Shown here in pieces: positions 10,781 through 22,734 of a stretch of DNA of 46,360 bases. Each line of letters starts with the position of its first letter. The first letter of the stretch is position 1. The translations under genes were made by a program, and so were the position numbers. The notes beneath the pieces were generated by a model, which was not told the DNA's origin, ran no database searches, and saw nothing but the letters and a program-made list of their open reading frames with translations. The DNA lies in assembly GCA_000969725.1 (NCBI GenBank), contig JXSR01S062635.1. One strand, written 5' to 3'. Source of the DNA: Ophiothrix spiculata (taxonomy: Eukaryota; Echinodermata; Ophiuroidea; Amphilepidida; Ophiotrichidae).

Positions 10781-11620
10781 AAAATTGTTTGAAGAACCCA
10801 GGAGTAAAGCCTTACCCAACAACAATTCAATAAATGCTTACTTATAAAGTTGTGGCCAAATTTTGATGAAGGAAAGAAATAGAAATTGTAAAATATGAAC
10901 TCTAAATGTTCACCCGACTACCGACCATGTTCCCTTTTTATGTTATATTCTATTCAAATTTCTTAGTGTGTATTCAGCACCAAATAGCTTATGGTTTGTT
11001 CAGCATGTAAATTGGTATTTAGGAAAATGAGGTCATTTTTATTTTCTTGGTATGAGAGTTGGGTCCCTCCAGTAGTCTCAAAAAATGAAATGCTTCATTA
11101 TACCTTTTGCAAGACTGTAGAATAGGCCTGGGAAAATCTACAGGTTTCTGAAAAAAAAAATCACGAACAGGTTATCATTGAAGTGTTAAATTATAAAAAA
11201 GAAATTTGTAGAATCTTCAGAAAATGAAGTTCAAAGAAATAATGAACATAAATATTGTGTACTTTGTCTTGTGTTTTGATGCATATTGGCACATTGACAT
11301 CATCAAATGGTCTATCTTGATGATGTCATCCTGCAAGTTCACTGTGACACTGGATGATCCTGATGATATCACATGCTTATTATTAGATTGATCTGTTTTT
11401 CATAATCATTGTTTTATTTATTTTATAATGTTTTTGTTTTCACAAAACAACACAATTGACATTAAAGATGGCAATGAACTTAAAACATATCTCAAATTTT
11501 ATTTATTTTGATACCTAAACAAAGGCAAATTTATAGTGATCAACAATTTTTGTTTCACTTATATAAAATTATACAATATAGATGTTTTCTTGCTTTCATA
11601 TTGATTACCTCTGTAAAAAT
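10781..11620. other. No gene seen
   Basis: Non-coding DNA. TGATGATGTCATCC and TGATGATATCAC near 11320-11370 form a small local inverted repeat. Confidence 0.55.
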
Positions 11621-11624
11621 GTGT

Positions 11625-11830
11625 GATTATTTATTTATTTATTTATTATATATATATAGGCCCCTATATATATGTTTATTTATTATTTATTTATTTGTCT
11701 CTTAATTTATTTATTATTTATTTAATTATAATATATTTACATATTTATTTGTTTGTTTATATATTATTTCATATTTTTTCATTTTACTTTATTTCATTAC
11801 ATTTTATTTATTTTATATTTTATTTATAAA
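11625..11830. repeat. TTTA/TATA-rich microsatellite tract
   Basis: About 200 bp of ATTT, TTTA and TATA units with few interruptions (GGCCCC at 11660-11665). The apparent open frames across it encode only Ile/Tyr/Leu/Phe runs and are artefacts of the simple repeat. Confidence 0.9.
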
Positions 11831-12476
11831 AATTGCAATGACCTGATGCACAAATAGGGCTATACCCAACCTTTTCCTAATTATTTGTTATTTCAAAATG
11901 TCATCTCAAATCGTGCCTCCTATCCCGCCCAGGCTTCTTAAAATTTGATAGGGATGGTCCAATGACCCAGTATTCCAAAAAGGTATGACCTTACATATCT
12001 CTTGACATCTATTCAAAATCACTCACGTGTGATGACTCAATGAACAATTATTATTGACGCACAGTCATTGACTGCCCAATGACCTTCATATCAGGAAAAC
12101 TTTTGGGCTCCATATGCCTTGTAAAGTTGTCACAGGTAGATTTTATTTGTTTATCTGGCAACTCTGCGCAATGGCATTTGAGTAGTGTGTGTGTGTATTC
12201 TACCTGTATTGACGTAAGTTATGATTCAGTGCAGCAAGCTAAGAACTCAGCAGGTTATGTTTTGATTCTCGTATATATAGTCATCCAGCAGTTTTCGGAC
12301 CAGGATTAGATATAATTGTAAGTTATTTTTGAAATAGAATAATCTAAATTTAAAAGCTGTGTTCAATTATTATCAACAGCTGGTTACTGTGTATTGTACG
12401 TATTTTAATTGACATCCACTTGGCTAAGAGTATAGCAGTGGAATACATAGCACGCATGCTGATATTATTGTATACG
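11831..12476. other. No gene seen
   Basis: A 76-codon open stretch at 12079-12309 has no recognisable domain. It includes a GT tract at about 12186-12196 and is not called. Confidence 0.5.
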
Positions 12477-12806
12477 TTCATATAGCAATAAAAGTTTCGG
12501 ATAACATGTCACTGCACTCGAGTCAACTTGGTGTGTGTTGATCACTGAGCGTAAGGCAATCGGCTAATATTTAACTAAGGATTGTCAGCAATCGTGTACA
12601 TAACATACCTTGTCACTCTTGTCAAAGTACAACTAGTTGATCAGATCTGATATATCGCTTGGGACGAGTGTGAATGTATGTCATAGTGTGACAGTGTGGA
12701 TTTTTATGCTGGACTAAATATCGCCATTAGGATACAGAATTGGACATACTGTTGATTTTACTCTTCTTTCTATCATTAAAATTTGGATTTTGTTTAGCAG
12801 CTTTAG
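12477..12806 (+). promoter_or_regulatory. Candidate promoter and first non-coding exon
   Basis: An AT-rich CAATAAAAG (about 12485-12493) stands 20-30 bases before TCACTGCAC, a possible initiator. CpG dinucleotides are more frequent here than in nearby DNA (CTCGAG, GAGCG, TCGGC, GGACGAG). The stretch ends with CTTTAG/GTAAGT at 12806/12807, a near-ideal donor. No frame stays open through it, so it would be an untranslated first exon. It might be an alternative 5' exon for the protein at 35.4 kb. All of this is inference; only the donor and the CpG contrast are directly visible. Confidence 0.25.
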
Positions 12807-14085
12807 GTAAGTGCAAACAAGGGAACTACTCTCTATATTTCATTAAGTCAAATCTGAATTTATATAACAAATTATGATCAGATATATTATTATACAGTAC
12901 TTTTATTCCAATTCGTTAACAAAATTAGATCCGTCCCTTCAAAGTTCTGTATTATTGATACTGATCAGTACATTCCAAATTCATGAACCAAATTAGATTT
13001 GTTTATATATCATATTATTATTTGATTAATTTTAATCAAAGCAATAGGGAGTATATTCATTGAAATGGTTTAAAATTATGTATGAATGTTTGATTTGTGA
13101 GGTCAGAGAAATTACAAGTTACAAGACTTAAAATTACATACACATTGTTGTTAACATGCTCTTGGGTATGGGTAGACCTGTCACAGAGTGTTATTGGTGT
13201 TTGTTTTGTGTTAAGATCAATGTTTTTATTCATTTTATCAATAAGTTAAATTGTCATTATCTTAATATTGACTTATTTGTAGTATGCTTTCTTGGACAGA
13301 CATGATCAATTATCAAATAACAAATTTTGCCTGCCAGGCCATGGTCGTATTATTAGCAGTGAAAGCAAAAAATTGAAAAAAGAAAGTTATTCAAAAGGCT
13401 ACATGTCTTGTGAATTTCAACTGCTCTCCTTATTTTAGTTTTGCTAAAACAAAGTAAAAAATCATTATTGTGTAGCGCTTTTAACACTGAAATAGACCTA
13501 CAAAGGCGTAAGGCACTGTTTACTGCCATAAAAAACCCATTAATATTATACATTGTAAGCCTTTTCTTGTGTATTTCTCAGAATTTTAGAATAGCTGGTG
13601 AAAAAATGACCCTAAACATCAAAGATATCATAAAATAACAACCCTTTATGTCAAAGGTTACCCTGAAAAGGCACCCCTCTTTCTAAAGACGTCGTCAATA
13701 CCAGTGGACCAAAATCTGACCCTTTTTTGATGTTTTTTTCTGATGAGAATGCATGCAAAGCATTGTTCTCGGCCAACCTCGAGTCAAACCGTTACTTCTG
13801 TAAGGAAGCTCATATGTGTCTAATTAGAGTCTTCCCACATGCATATTATTAGCCTCATTGCTAGAGTTGATTTCAAGTTCAGACCTTCTCCTTTGCATCA
13901 CATTTCATTCATCCTTGGGAGAAGTGGTATGGCAAAAAATCATGTGATGCTTTCATCACACTACTAATGTCACTTGGTATATGCCGAATAGACATATTAA
14001 TATAGCAGTGTCAGCAATAATAAAACACTAGATATAAATTCATCAAGAATGAAATATTGCAATGAAAAGTATATTATATCATGAT
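12807..14085. other. No gene seen
   Basis: AT-rich DNA with short closed frames. If the donor at 12806 is real, this is the start of an intron. Confidence 0.5.
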
Positions 14086-14215
14086 TTATTTAAAGGGCAT
14101 TTGACAAGTTCAGCATCATTTCTAAACTTTTTCCCCAAACATTTTGAGGTTTTTGCATCATTTGAAGAAGTAATAATGGCAGAAGCTATAAGTTTCATTC
14201 AGGGGTTGGATACTC
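14086..14215. mobile_element. MITE fragment (left end only)
   Basis: TTAAAGGGCATTTGACAAG, then AAACTTTTTCCCCAAACATTT and TTTTTGCATCATTTGAAG, match the left part of the element at 31956-32398 block for block. No matching right end was found downstream, so this copy appears truncated. Confidence 0.65.
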
Positions 14216-14356
14216 TCTCTTTTTCTATTTTTAAACATGATATTTTTTTATTTTTGCCCGAAGATGTTATAATTTGAATTTTTTTCGAAACATTTAAAAA
14301 ATGTTTATCTTATATATTTTGTTTTACTTACGTTTTTGGAGAAAGAAAAATCACTG

Positions 14357-14429
14357 TGGTTCTGCTGGGGTTCGATCCAGTCGTCCTGAGATCTGAAGTC
14401 TAATTCCTTGTCCACTAGACCACTCAGCT
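14357..14429 (-). pseudogene. tRNA-like remnant, anticodon position TCA
   Basis: On the minus strand there is an A box (TGGTCTAGTGG) and a B-box-like GGATCGAACCC at tRNA spacing. A short anticodon stem (AGA/TCT) holds a CTTCAGA loop, which puts TCA at the anticodon position. The T stem (CTGG/CCAG) requires an 8-base loop, and the acceptor arms (AGCTGAG / CAGAACC) do not pair. It is therefore a decayed tRNA or a tRNA-derived SINE head, not a working tRNA. The UCA anticodon is also that of selenocysteine tRNA, but the sequence otherwise does not resemble it. Confidence 0.6.
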
Positions 14430-15665
14430 GACTTAAGCTGTGCCAAAATAAAAATGTATACACAAAGCATACAACATCATCATTTGAATATATACACTTT
14501 CATAAATGCAAATTCGAGACAAACTGTAGAGAAAAATAAAATAAAATCCAATCAATTAATTTTGAATCAATTCCAATGATAATATCTCTATTCATTATGG
14601 TAAAATCTGCTCGAAAATCTCCAGAGAAAATCTGTACTAATTATTGTGCACATGCGCATGTCATGACATTACTCTTTCACTATGATTTTAAAACATCCAA
14701 ATAAAATGTCATTAAAGTAATTCCCGAGTGGAGTTGATAGCCAACTCCAATGGATTTGACATTTAAATAATTTTATAAGTACTATCAGTGTATTTAAGAA
14801 TTTTTAAAAGTTGTGAAAAATCACATGTAATCGTATGGAAATTAGCACACAAAAAATTAAAAAATATGCAAATTCAATCCCTTGGTTTCATTGTCAAATT
14901 TAAACCATATATATATTTAAGTATTTAGATATTCTTTTATTTTGATTATCGTTGTCAACAACGATAAATACTGTCCCCTAGAGGTGAAACTTTATATTGG
15001 CTACATCAGGAGACCTAAATGCAAACTCTAAAATTTCTTTTAATGTATTTGAAAGCTATATGTGAAACGAATGTTTTACAAATAAGTTTCTTTCTTTACA
15101 TAGCATAGAGGTGGTCAATGTATTTTGTGTGTGGATTTGTAATATATTTCTTGATTTCAATACATTTTCAAGCATTAATGGAGTGTTTTCATTAGTTTTT
15201 TATTTTAGTGGAATTATTTTTGTAAGAGACCCAGTAGAATCACCACATGAATCGCATGCTGGGAAAAAGTGGGGAATCTGGTAATCTCATTCCCAGGAAA
15301 TTTTGGTGTTTGAAGGGAAATTTTGGATAAAAATAAAGAAATAAATAAGAAATATGGAGGGAAAATTTGAAATTGGCTTCATATATTCACATTTTTTGCA
15401 AACTTGAGACATGATGGTCATTGCTTTGATGGGATATGAAATGAATGACATTGCAATATTTTTCTCATTCTCCATGTGAGGAAATATTTTATTTCCCTAT
15501 CATCACCTTTGTTTTTGGTGGACATTTGATTTTGAATCGCCCATGTCATGTATCTAGAGCAATAATACTATAGACATTAACTATCTGATGATTGTTCCAA
15601 AATTTTAGAACATGAAAAAATTGCATTTTCAAGATACACTACTTTTTGTTAAATGACATTTTACA
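14430..15665. other. No gene seen
   Basis: Non-coding AT-rich DNA. There is a small perfect hairpin at about 14945-14967 (TTATCGTTGTCAACAACGATAA). Confidence 0.55.
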
Positions 15666-16628
15666 TACAGCTTGTCCCAATATTAATGCAACGAGCAAAA
15701 AAAGAATATTAAAAAATAGTTGCCAAAAAATTAAATCATAGTAATATATGTTTTTCAAAAGTGGAGTAATTACTCTACAACATGCTTTTTGTCCCGTTTC
15801 ATTTTACCACCCCAGTCAAAAGATATGACGATTTTAAGAAAGCCCTTTAAATCTACTTTGGTCTGATTTGTAAGTTTAGACTCCCAGCTAAAGAAATGCA
15901 AACTTGAAATGAAGAGAATTCTGCCATCAACTGGAGGACAATCAACCCAAACCAATCTTACCTGACCTGTCATTAAGTGATATTTTAAGTTCAATTTTAA
16001 CTTAAATAGGTCAAATTTTTCAATTAAAGTACGTATCTTTCCTGATTCTCTCATATTCCTTGAAACTGTTACTTCTGGTGCGACAATCGGGTACTTTAGG
16101 ACACAATTTCTACCAAAAGAGCCGAAAAAAGGATTCTAATGAAAGGTGTCAACCAATAATAAGTTTTTACCCGAAATCACATAAGAAAACTGAAGACTAA
16201 GGAGTTTAAGAACTCAAGGAAGTTAATGATCCATCTGGCCCGTCAAGGGGACGCAACATGTTGACTAAACCAGATGCAACAACCTGCTTAATATCAGCAG
16301 ATCATCATTAAATTGAGTCCTTATGTCATGAAATAGGTTACAGGGGTGCTTTTCCTAATCATGTCATGTTTTTTTTTCAATGTGTGCCAAATGATGTCAC
16401 CAAAGGTGAAACTTTACAGATTAACAAATCAGACCATCAGGATTTTTTTGGTCTTCACAAAATGCATCATAACTTTTGATTCAGAGATCCAAATTAAACA
16501 AAACAAAGTTCCTGTAAAAAGCCAATGGTCTACTCTATAATATTATTGTAACGCTTGCTCACCATTGTGCTCTGTTCCCTCAAAATAAAAGTTCAAAGTT
16601 CGTTGCGTTTTTATTGGGACACCCTGTA
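15666..16628. mobile_element. Tc1/mariner-type element with long inverted repeats, non-autonomous
   Basis: The left end TA/CAGCTTGTCCCAATATTAAT and the right end ATTGGGACACCCTG/TA are inverted copies sharing the CAGGGTGTCCCAAT-like terminus typical of Tc1/mariner elements, and each is bordered by the TA dinucleotide these elements duplicate. Inverted similarity extends about 230 bp inward (for example TTTGGTCTGATTTGTAA at 15857 against TTAACAAATCAGACCA at 16420). The body of 959 bp is shorter than a typical 1.3-kb autonomous member, and no transposase with a DDE/D-type domain is readable. The 94-codon (15770-16054, -) and 64-codon (16346-16540, +) open stretches lie largely in the inverted arms and are not called. 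Confidence 0.8.
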
Positions 16629-16959
16629 AAAGTCAATGGGCAATATTATTTTAAATGAAACAATCAAACTTAAAAGATTGATGAAGAACGTCATCAGAAG
16701 ACATAAAAACACGTTCATATTTCTTCTGAAGCTAGATAGCACACTAATTTTGCAAACTCATTAATGAGATGTATAGTTTCAAAATATTGTGATAGCGCTG
16801 ACTTCCTCTCATTGCCACCATAGTATCTAATGTAATCTGATAGACGACCAGGTGATTTGGCAGGTTTCATTATTGCTAGTTGGATTTAAACTATTATTTT
16901 CTTCTCTACAATTTCAAAGAATATTGACAGGCAATTTATTATCATGTAATTTGAATCAG

Positions 16960-17481
16960 TTAGGTATTCAAACATGGTACAGAGTTGTTCATCTCAAGTC
17001 AACAACGATATCGGCATCCATGCGTCTACGTATTTTTATCGCGTGAGGGTGGTTTTCAATACCCGAGCGTGATAAACATATGCCGACACATCAGATGCAG
17101 AGTTGTTGATTTTTGATGAAAAACTTTGTAGCGTGTGTGAATACCTTTGAAATAATGCATCTTTCTGAAATCATACAGAATGAAATTGAATTTTAAATGT
17201 TTTCAGTTGAACATATATATATATTTTGCAGAATCTGAGGCAAAATGCAAGTTTTTGAATATTTATACTTTGCCGTTTTGAAATGTTCCCAAGCACCAGA
17301 ATTTGCACGTATTCAATTCCCGATTTGCAATAAACAGTGCGCCAACTTATGCGTATTGCGTAAATGCATTTACATGATCGCTATGCCATGCGTAAAGTGC
17401 TTATAATTTGAATGCCAACTGTGGGTTTATCATTAATCAACAATGGTACACTCCTGCATAAAGAGATATGGTGAGTTGTTG
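16960..17481. mobile_element. Hairpin-plus-tail repeat, copy A
   Basis: First of three copies (others at 34838-35285 and 43325-43839). The left part, 16960-17150, is a palindrome whose arms start TTAGGTATTCAAACATGGTA and end ...GTGAATACCTTT. The right part (about 17215-17481) is a conserved tail with GCAAAATGCAAG, AACAGTGCGCCAACTTATGC, ATCAACAATGGTACACTCC and GAGATATGGTGAG. The hairpin arms have drifted compared with the 43.3-kb copy. There is no coding capacity. Confidence 0.85.
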
Positions 17482-18579
17482 AAAAGTATTCTCATCACTG
17501 TTTGGGCCTAATATGGATGATCTGAACCCAGATCCGAGCTTTTCATTCACATTTAAACACACAAATCACTAGGTTATAGAGACCTTTATATGACGCCATC
17601 AATCTGGTCAACTAAAAGCCAGGCTAATATCCCGGACTTAAATACAAATAAGGCTTACCAAAAGCAAAACCAGTAAGAAGTGAAAAAGCAATAAACAAAC
17701 ACATTGACCAGTATTTATTCCAACAAGGAAGTATTCAGAATATTTGAGTATAGTGGACACTGACAAGGATGTAGGTGCTTGACTCAGCAACTTGTTAGGT
17801 GATAAAGCAGTCATGCTATCTTGTTTGTTAATTCCTATCTAGAGTAGGGCATAGGTAGTAAACCTCTGACGTGACATTTGACATTGAATCATTGTTCTAC
17901 TGCTTGGGGATTTCTCAAGCAAAACCCATGATGTCATATCAGTCTGAATTAAGTGTGGGCCTGTAGTAAGAAGTATGTTCCCTTCATACCCTCTTTGAAA
18001 ATGACCGCCCATTTTAAGCAAGACATATATACAAGGAGTATAAAAAACTTTAAACTTCACTTAGAAGAATAGAAACAAGAACATATCATGAGATCTTAAT
18101 GGCATTTTCATAGTCACTTTTAAAAGTAAACTGACTGTCCACCGACTGTTATTGTAGAGATATTCCCTACTGAAAAATCCATTTTACATTTCAATGAAAA
18201 TCAACATTGTGAAATAATTCATTGACCGATTTCTATAATTTTGGTATCAATGAAAAGAGCAGACCCTGCCTTGTACTATGGTATCAGACAAGTAAACTTT
18301 GGACATGCCCAGGAGCATGCCATCATAGATTTTCTAGGCATTATTACCCTTTGCACTTGATTACACTGCATGCCTCAATTTGCTTCAATGCAGGTTATTT
18401 TACTTTGTGGGTAGGTTGACTTCTATTATGAGACCATTTTTGCACCATTATGTATAAGGACGAGTGACTAATCTGACAATATTTCATCCAATCTAACTCT
18501 TTCCCTCTGGGATATAAGTTAAAAACGTTTTGATACCTCCTCAGATGTGACATTGCTTGACTCCCCAATTCATTTAAAC
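17482..18579. other. No gene seen
   Basis: Non-coding DNA with no recognised repeat or splice-bounded open segment. Confidence 0.55.
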
Positions 18580-19885
18580 TGAGCTTCTATAAACCAAGCA
18601 TGTTGCAAAATATTCTATTCCTTTATAATGATCTTGAAATATTTAAAAAGTAATGACTGAATGACTTGCATCCCTGGAAGAATATAAAAGTGGTTTTACA
18701 TTTTCAAACTTGAGTAAAATAAGAAAAACTCTTTGATAGAAGTTGCTTGCTGTAGTGACAGTAAAAATGATGAGAACACTTTTTGATTCTATTACACATA
18801 ATAATATATTACCTGCCACTATTTCTTTTACAATGAAGAAAGCTTAGGTTATAAGGGTCCTTGAATTCTGTCATATTATATTTCAGCATAACTAACTATC
18901 CCCCTTAAGGGTTGATAGGCATGACTATGACTTGATGAGTAGCTTCATTGTCAGTGTAGCCCCAAGAATTAAATTTTGTTTGTTCAGGATCACAGAGATG
19001 ATTTGCAAGTGAGCTCATCTTCCTTCCATCATACTTGTTGAGAATATAACTTTAGTCAAATACAAACATAAGATTTCTTTTAATTTTAACTAATTTGAGG
19101 GCGAATTGATTGATCGGTAGATATCATAAATCGTTCTTTATATTTTTGATTTTAAACATTTAAACAGGAAACCAATTTTTCTTAGAAACAGTAGTTGACA
19201 TTTGATGTAAAACTCATCAATATATATTTCTAGGCTTTAAAGTATCTGGTTGCTTCAAGTCTTGGCTTTATTCACCAAACATAATCTTGGTAAGCCTACA
19301 AAGATACCACTTTTCTTACAAATGATCTTGAAGTATTAAGTGGCTGTGTTGAACGAATTGCTTAGACACATTTTCTTATGTTTATGAGAAAAACTTTTAT
19401 AGAATTTGCTTGTTGTTGAAAGTTTAAAAAAGATAAGAATACTTTTGATTCATATTACATGGTAATAAATTGCCTTTCAATATTCTTTGTAGAGAAGAAA
19501 CACAAGTTATTAAAGGTGCTAGATTTCTGTCATATTATATTTCAACATAACTACCTCTCTCCCTCAAGGGTTGATAGGCATGACTATGACTTGATGAGAA
19601 GCCTGATTGTCAGTATAGCCCCAAGAATTCAATTCTGTTTGTTCAAGATCACAAAGATGATTTGCAAGTGAGCTCATCTTCCTTCCATCATACTTGTTGA
19701 GAATGTCACTTTAATCAAATATAAATATGAGATTTATGTGAATTAATAAGAGGGCAATTTGATTGATCAGTAGATATCATAACTCATTCTTTATATTTTT
19801 GATTTTCAAACATTTAAACAGGAAAACAAGTTTTCTTAGAAATAGTAGTTGACATTTGATGTAAAACTCATCAATATCTATTGAG
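18580..19885. repeat. Two-copy tandem duplication, period about 659 bp
   Basis: GTTGATAGGCATGACTATGA starts at 18911 and again at 19570. Block order matches across both copies, from an ATGATCTTGAA segment (about 18629, 19322) to GTTGACATTTGATGTAAAAC (about 19193 and 19851). The core 18905-19045 / 19564-19704 differs at about nine sites, whereas the outer parts are much more diverged. No open frame spans the core in both copies. Confidence 0.9.
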
Positions 19886-20379
19886 ATGTTAATTTCCCTG
19901 AAGCTGAAAGATGATAAACTGCGGAGCAAACTGGAGATATGCGGCATAAAATCTCAATAAAATGTTTCAGTTCATATGAAAATCCAGCTGGAGTACTCTA
20001 AATTGTGATGTAGTGTATCTTATGCTAGATTTTGTTACACTCCCAATATATTTAAATGTGTGAGGCTGAGAAGGAATTTACGGGCGTGTAAAAATGACTA
20101 ACAAACTAAGAAACAGATTTGTTTTAAATATTTTTCTTCTACAATTGCCTGACAGTAGCTAAGCGTCCAAAAAAATCCCATGTCTCACTTCGTATTGAAA
20201 ATATCCACCCAAATGTGAGGTCATTTGTTCAATTTAAACAAATGGACCCATTTGACAAGCTGTTACAGATATACAACGGGAGTAGGGTACGGGGAAAAAT
20301 GACAACTACATTAACTATACTTACTCCCGTAACCTTTAAAAGTACTTATATTTACAATATTGGAATCATTTTTACTGGA
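19886..20379. other. No gene seen
   Basis: AT-rich DNA with short frames only. Confidence 0.55.
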
Positions 20380-20990
20380 TTAATGACATGAAAGAACGGT
20401 GCATGTGAGTAACAATCTGATATGGAACCAAATTCACAATTATTTTGACTTATACCATCCAAAAAGACGAAAGAAAACTTCTGCGTGTTTTGCGATGTCC
20501 AACCAGTTTTGTGCCGGGAGTTGCCAGGTATACAGCTCCAAGGATTGCTGGCGGGGATTTATAAAACACATCAGAGAGTGTGGTAGCGTGGGGTTTGGAG
20601 GACATTTTGCGATTTAGGGAGGTGATTCATTTGTTGTTGAAAGTCAAAAAATATACCATTTTGATCACGAATGTCTACCTGTTGTAATGATGTAAGACAC
20701 TTTTTCGGAGACGTCCTGTGTCATCCAAGGATTGCAAAAGTATTGGGAGATCTCCGACCGGGGCGGTTATCTGGGGTTTCGATCGACTGCTGTGAAGTAC
20801 AAGAGGTGGTTTCCAAAAAGTGTCCTTCATAAATGGAACAATGGATCAATCTCCTTTAAAATAGTTGTTTACTTTTTCCTAAAAGTGAGTGAATCACATC
20901 ACGAAATACATTTTTGTACAACGCACTATACCGCAGAACAGGGCTTAATTTGAGTTTGCACGTCGACCTCTGGTCCATTTTCACACGGAG
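20380..20990. other. CpG-retaining, higher-GC island; no gene established
   Basis: This stretch has noticeably more CpG and G/C than its neighbours (GTGCCGGGAG, TGGCGGGG, CTCCGACCGGGGCGG, TTTCGATCGACTG). Open stretches of 70-odd codons exist (20399-20617 and 20732-20953, both +) but show no recognisable domain and no convincing splice pairs. It could be an unmethylated regulatory region, an unrecognised exon, or a young transposon fragment. Confidence 0.35.
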
Positions 20991-21259
20991 CTGCTCATTT
21001 ATGAAAACATACGAACATTCAATCAACTGTAATTTACTTGTTTTATGATGAAAACTAAAAAGAACCCCCTCAATATTAAAAAAACTCCATAGGTACATTT
21101 TTAATTATTTTAAACATTATTGAACCCGTCATTGAGGAGTCTAAAGTTAAGGTACTTGAACATAAATTTCAATCCAACACGGATTTTTCTACACTAATTG
21201 ACATCCCTACTAATAGACAGCGGCATATGAGGATATAATTGCTGGCTCTGCCAGGGCAG
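20991..21259. other. No gene seen
   Basis: AT-rich non-coding DNA. Confidence 0.5.
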
Positions 21260-21345
21260 TGCCGATTGAGGAGCTTTGCATAGCTGGATGTGGAAGTGGG
21301 TGCATAAGGTCTCGGGTTCAAATCCCAGTGAAAATACCACATTTT
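21260..21345 (+). pseudogene. tRNA-like remnant or SINE head
   Basis: It has an A-box-like TTGCATAGCTGG and a good B box (GGGTTCAAATCCC) at plausible tRNA spacing. It is followed by AGTGAAAATACCACA, similar to the AGTGAAAA/GGTGAAAACAC found after the B box at 37125-37203. The acceptor arms do not pair convincingly. On the opposite strand it reads as the DLNPRP-type peptide typical of translated tRNA-derived repeats. Confidence 0.55.
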
Positions 21346-22734
21346 TGACATACATATTTCCGAAGAAATAGTTTCAGAATGAAGAGAGGCTAGGATTTGC
21401 AGAGAGTAGTATATAAACTTACTCTTTAAAAACCAATAGTATTCGATGTCTTCATTATAAAGGATGTGTAAATGGTTAAGATTACAGTATCAGGTGGATG
21501 ACACCCCAAATGAACAATAATTTCTGAATGTTTAAAAACTGAAACATGATTTTGCAAAGACAACCAATAACCTGGTTTACGTCATTGAATAGAACGTTAT
21601 ACTCACCTGAACGTCATAAACTTTTAAGACAGTTTATATATAGATTTCAAAGGAATTGCCCTGTTTCTGTCCAGTATTTATAGGCTACAATTGAGATTAG
21701 TCATGTATCATATGATAATTCACTGTGAATCACAACCAGAATTTCCCCATTAGTTGGAAAGTATGACAGATTTCAAATGTAGACTTAGAAAGAATCAGCC
21801 AACTTTCTATGCAGTGCTATGTAAGTTATTAACTCCCAAATTCATCACAGTTCAACTTGAATCGCAGCCAGAATTTCCCCTTAAATTGGACAGCTTGAGA
21901 TTGTTTTCAAAAAAGCTTTCAAAAGAGTTATTCAGTATTTAAAATTAAACTACAGTCATTTTCAACTGGAATTGCAACCAGTTGTTCTAACAAAAGTTTT
22001 AAAAACTTTTCAAATATAGATTCCAGAAGAATCGTTTCGTTTTCTGTACCGTATTTAAAATATAAACACCCATATGATGAAAAACTTCTCACAGCTGGGC
22101 ATTGCATTAGGGGTGGTGTTGAAGATATGGGGGAAGCAGACTTGTCCACCTGAAGTTGTGTTCCCACCTATGATTTACAACCGGTCCTAACTTACTACCG
22201 CTTATTTGTAATCAGATTAATTATATCCGCTACTCCTGGTTCGCGTTCTCACATGGCTGATAAATGAATTTACTTCTGATAGTTTGTCGTTGTTTACATC
22301 TGATTGAAACGTCATCGGGAGTCAATCCCGCAAGTGAATATTACAAATTTCCATCAATAAATTTTAGAAATCACGAATTCGTTGTCGTATAAGAAAAGTC
22401 TATTCCTTTCCTTTTTTAATTTATATGTATACTACCAGTCCTAAATTCAAGTAAGGACCCGTGTTTGCATATATACACAAGAAATCATATATGCCAAACT
22501 AACGTTTCTGTCCCTTGATCTATAATAGATGGTCAATTTCATCATGTTTAGTTTTATTAATGTTTGCTGAAACGCCTTTTATGGAATGGTTTTAACAATT
22601 TTACATATGCCATGTATACACATGCATTATTTCGGACATTCTTCCAGCATCCAGTATAATAAACACACGAAACTGTTAGGTTCCGCTCTGATGAGCAAGT
22701 CACATTCCATAGTCCGCTTATAACAAAGGTCACG
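21346..22734. other. No gene seen
   Basis: Non-coding. A short phrase built on GAATCGCANCCAGAATTTCCCC recurs at about 21727, 21859 and 21969, a degenerate tandem pattern of roughly 110-130 bp. Confidence 0.5.

Noticed and set aside
11508-11829. Overlapping open frames rich in Ile, Tyr and Leu that look like small membrane proteins
   Set aside because: They lie on a TTTA/TATA microsatellite; the composition comes from the simple repeat.
14357-14429. A functional selenocysteine tRNA
   Set aside because: The acceptor arms do not pair, and the long acceptor and D stems of that tRNA are absent.
21169-21351. 60-codon minus-strand frame containing a DLNPRP peptide
   Set aside because: This is the known antisense reading of tRNA-derived B-box sequence, not a protein.
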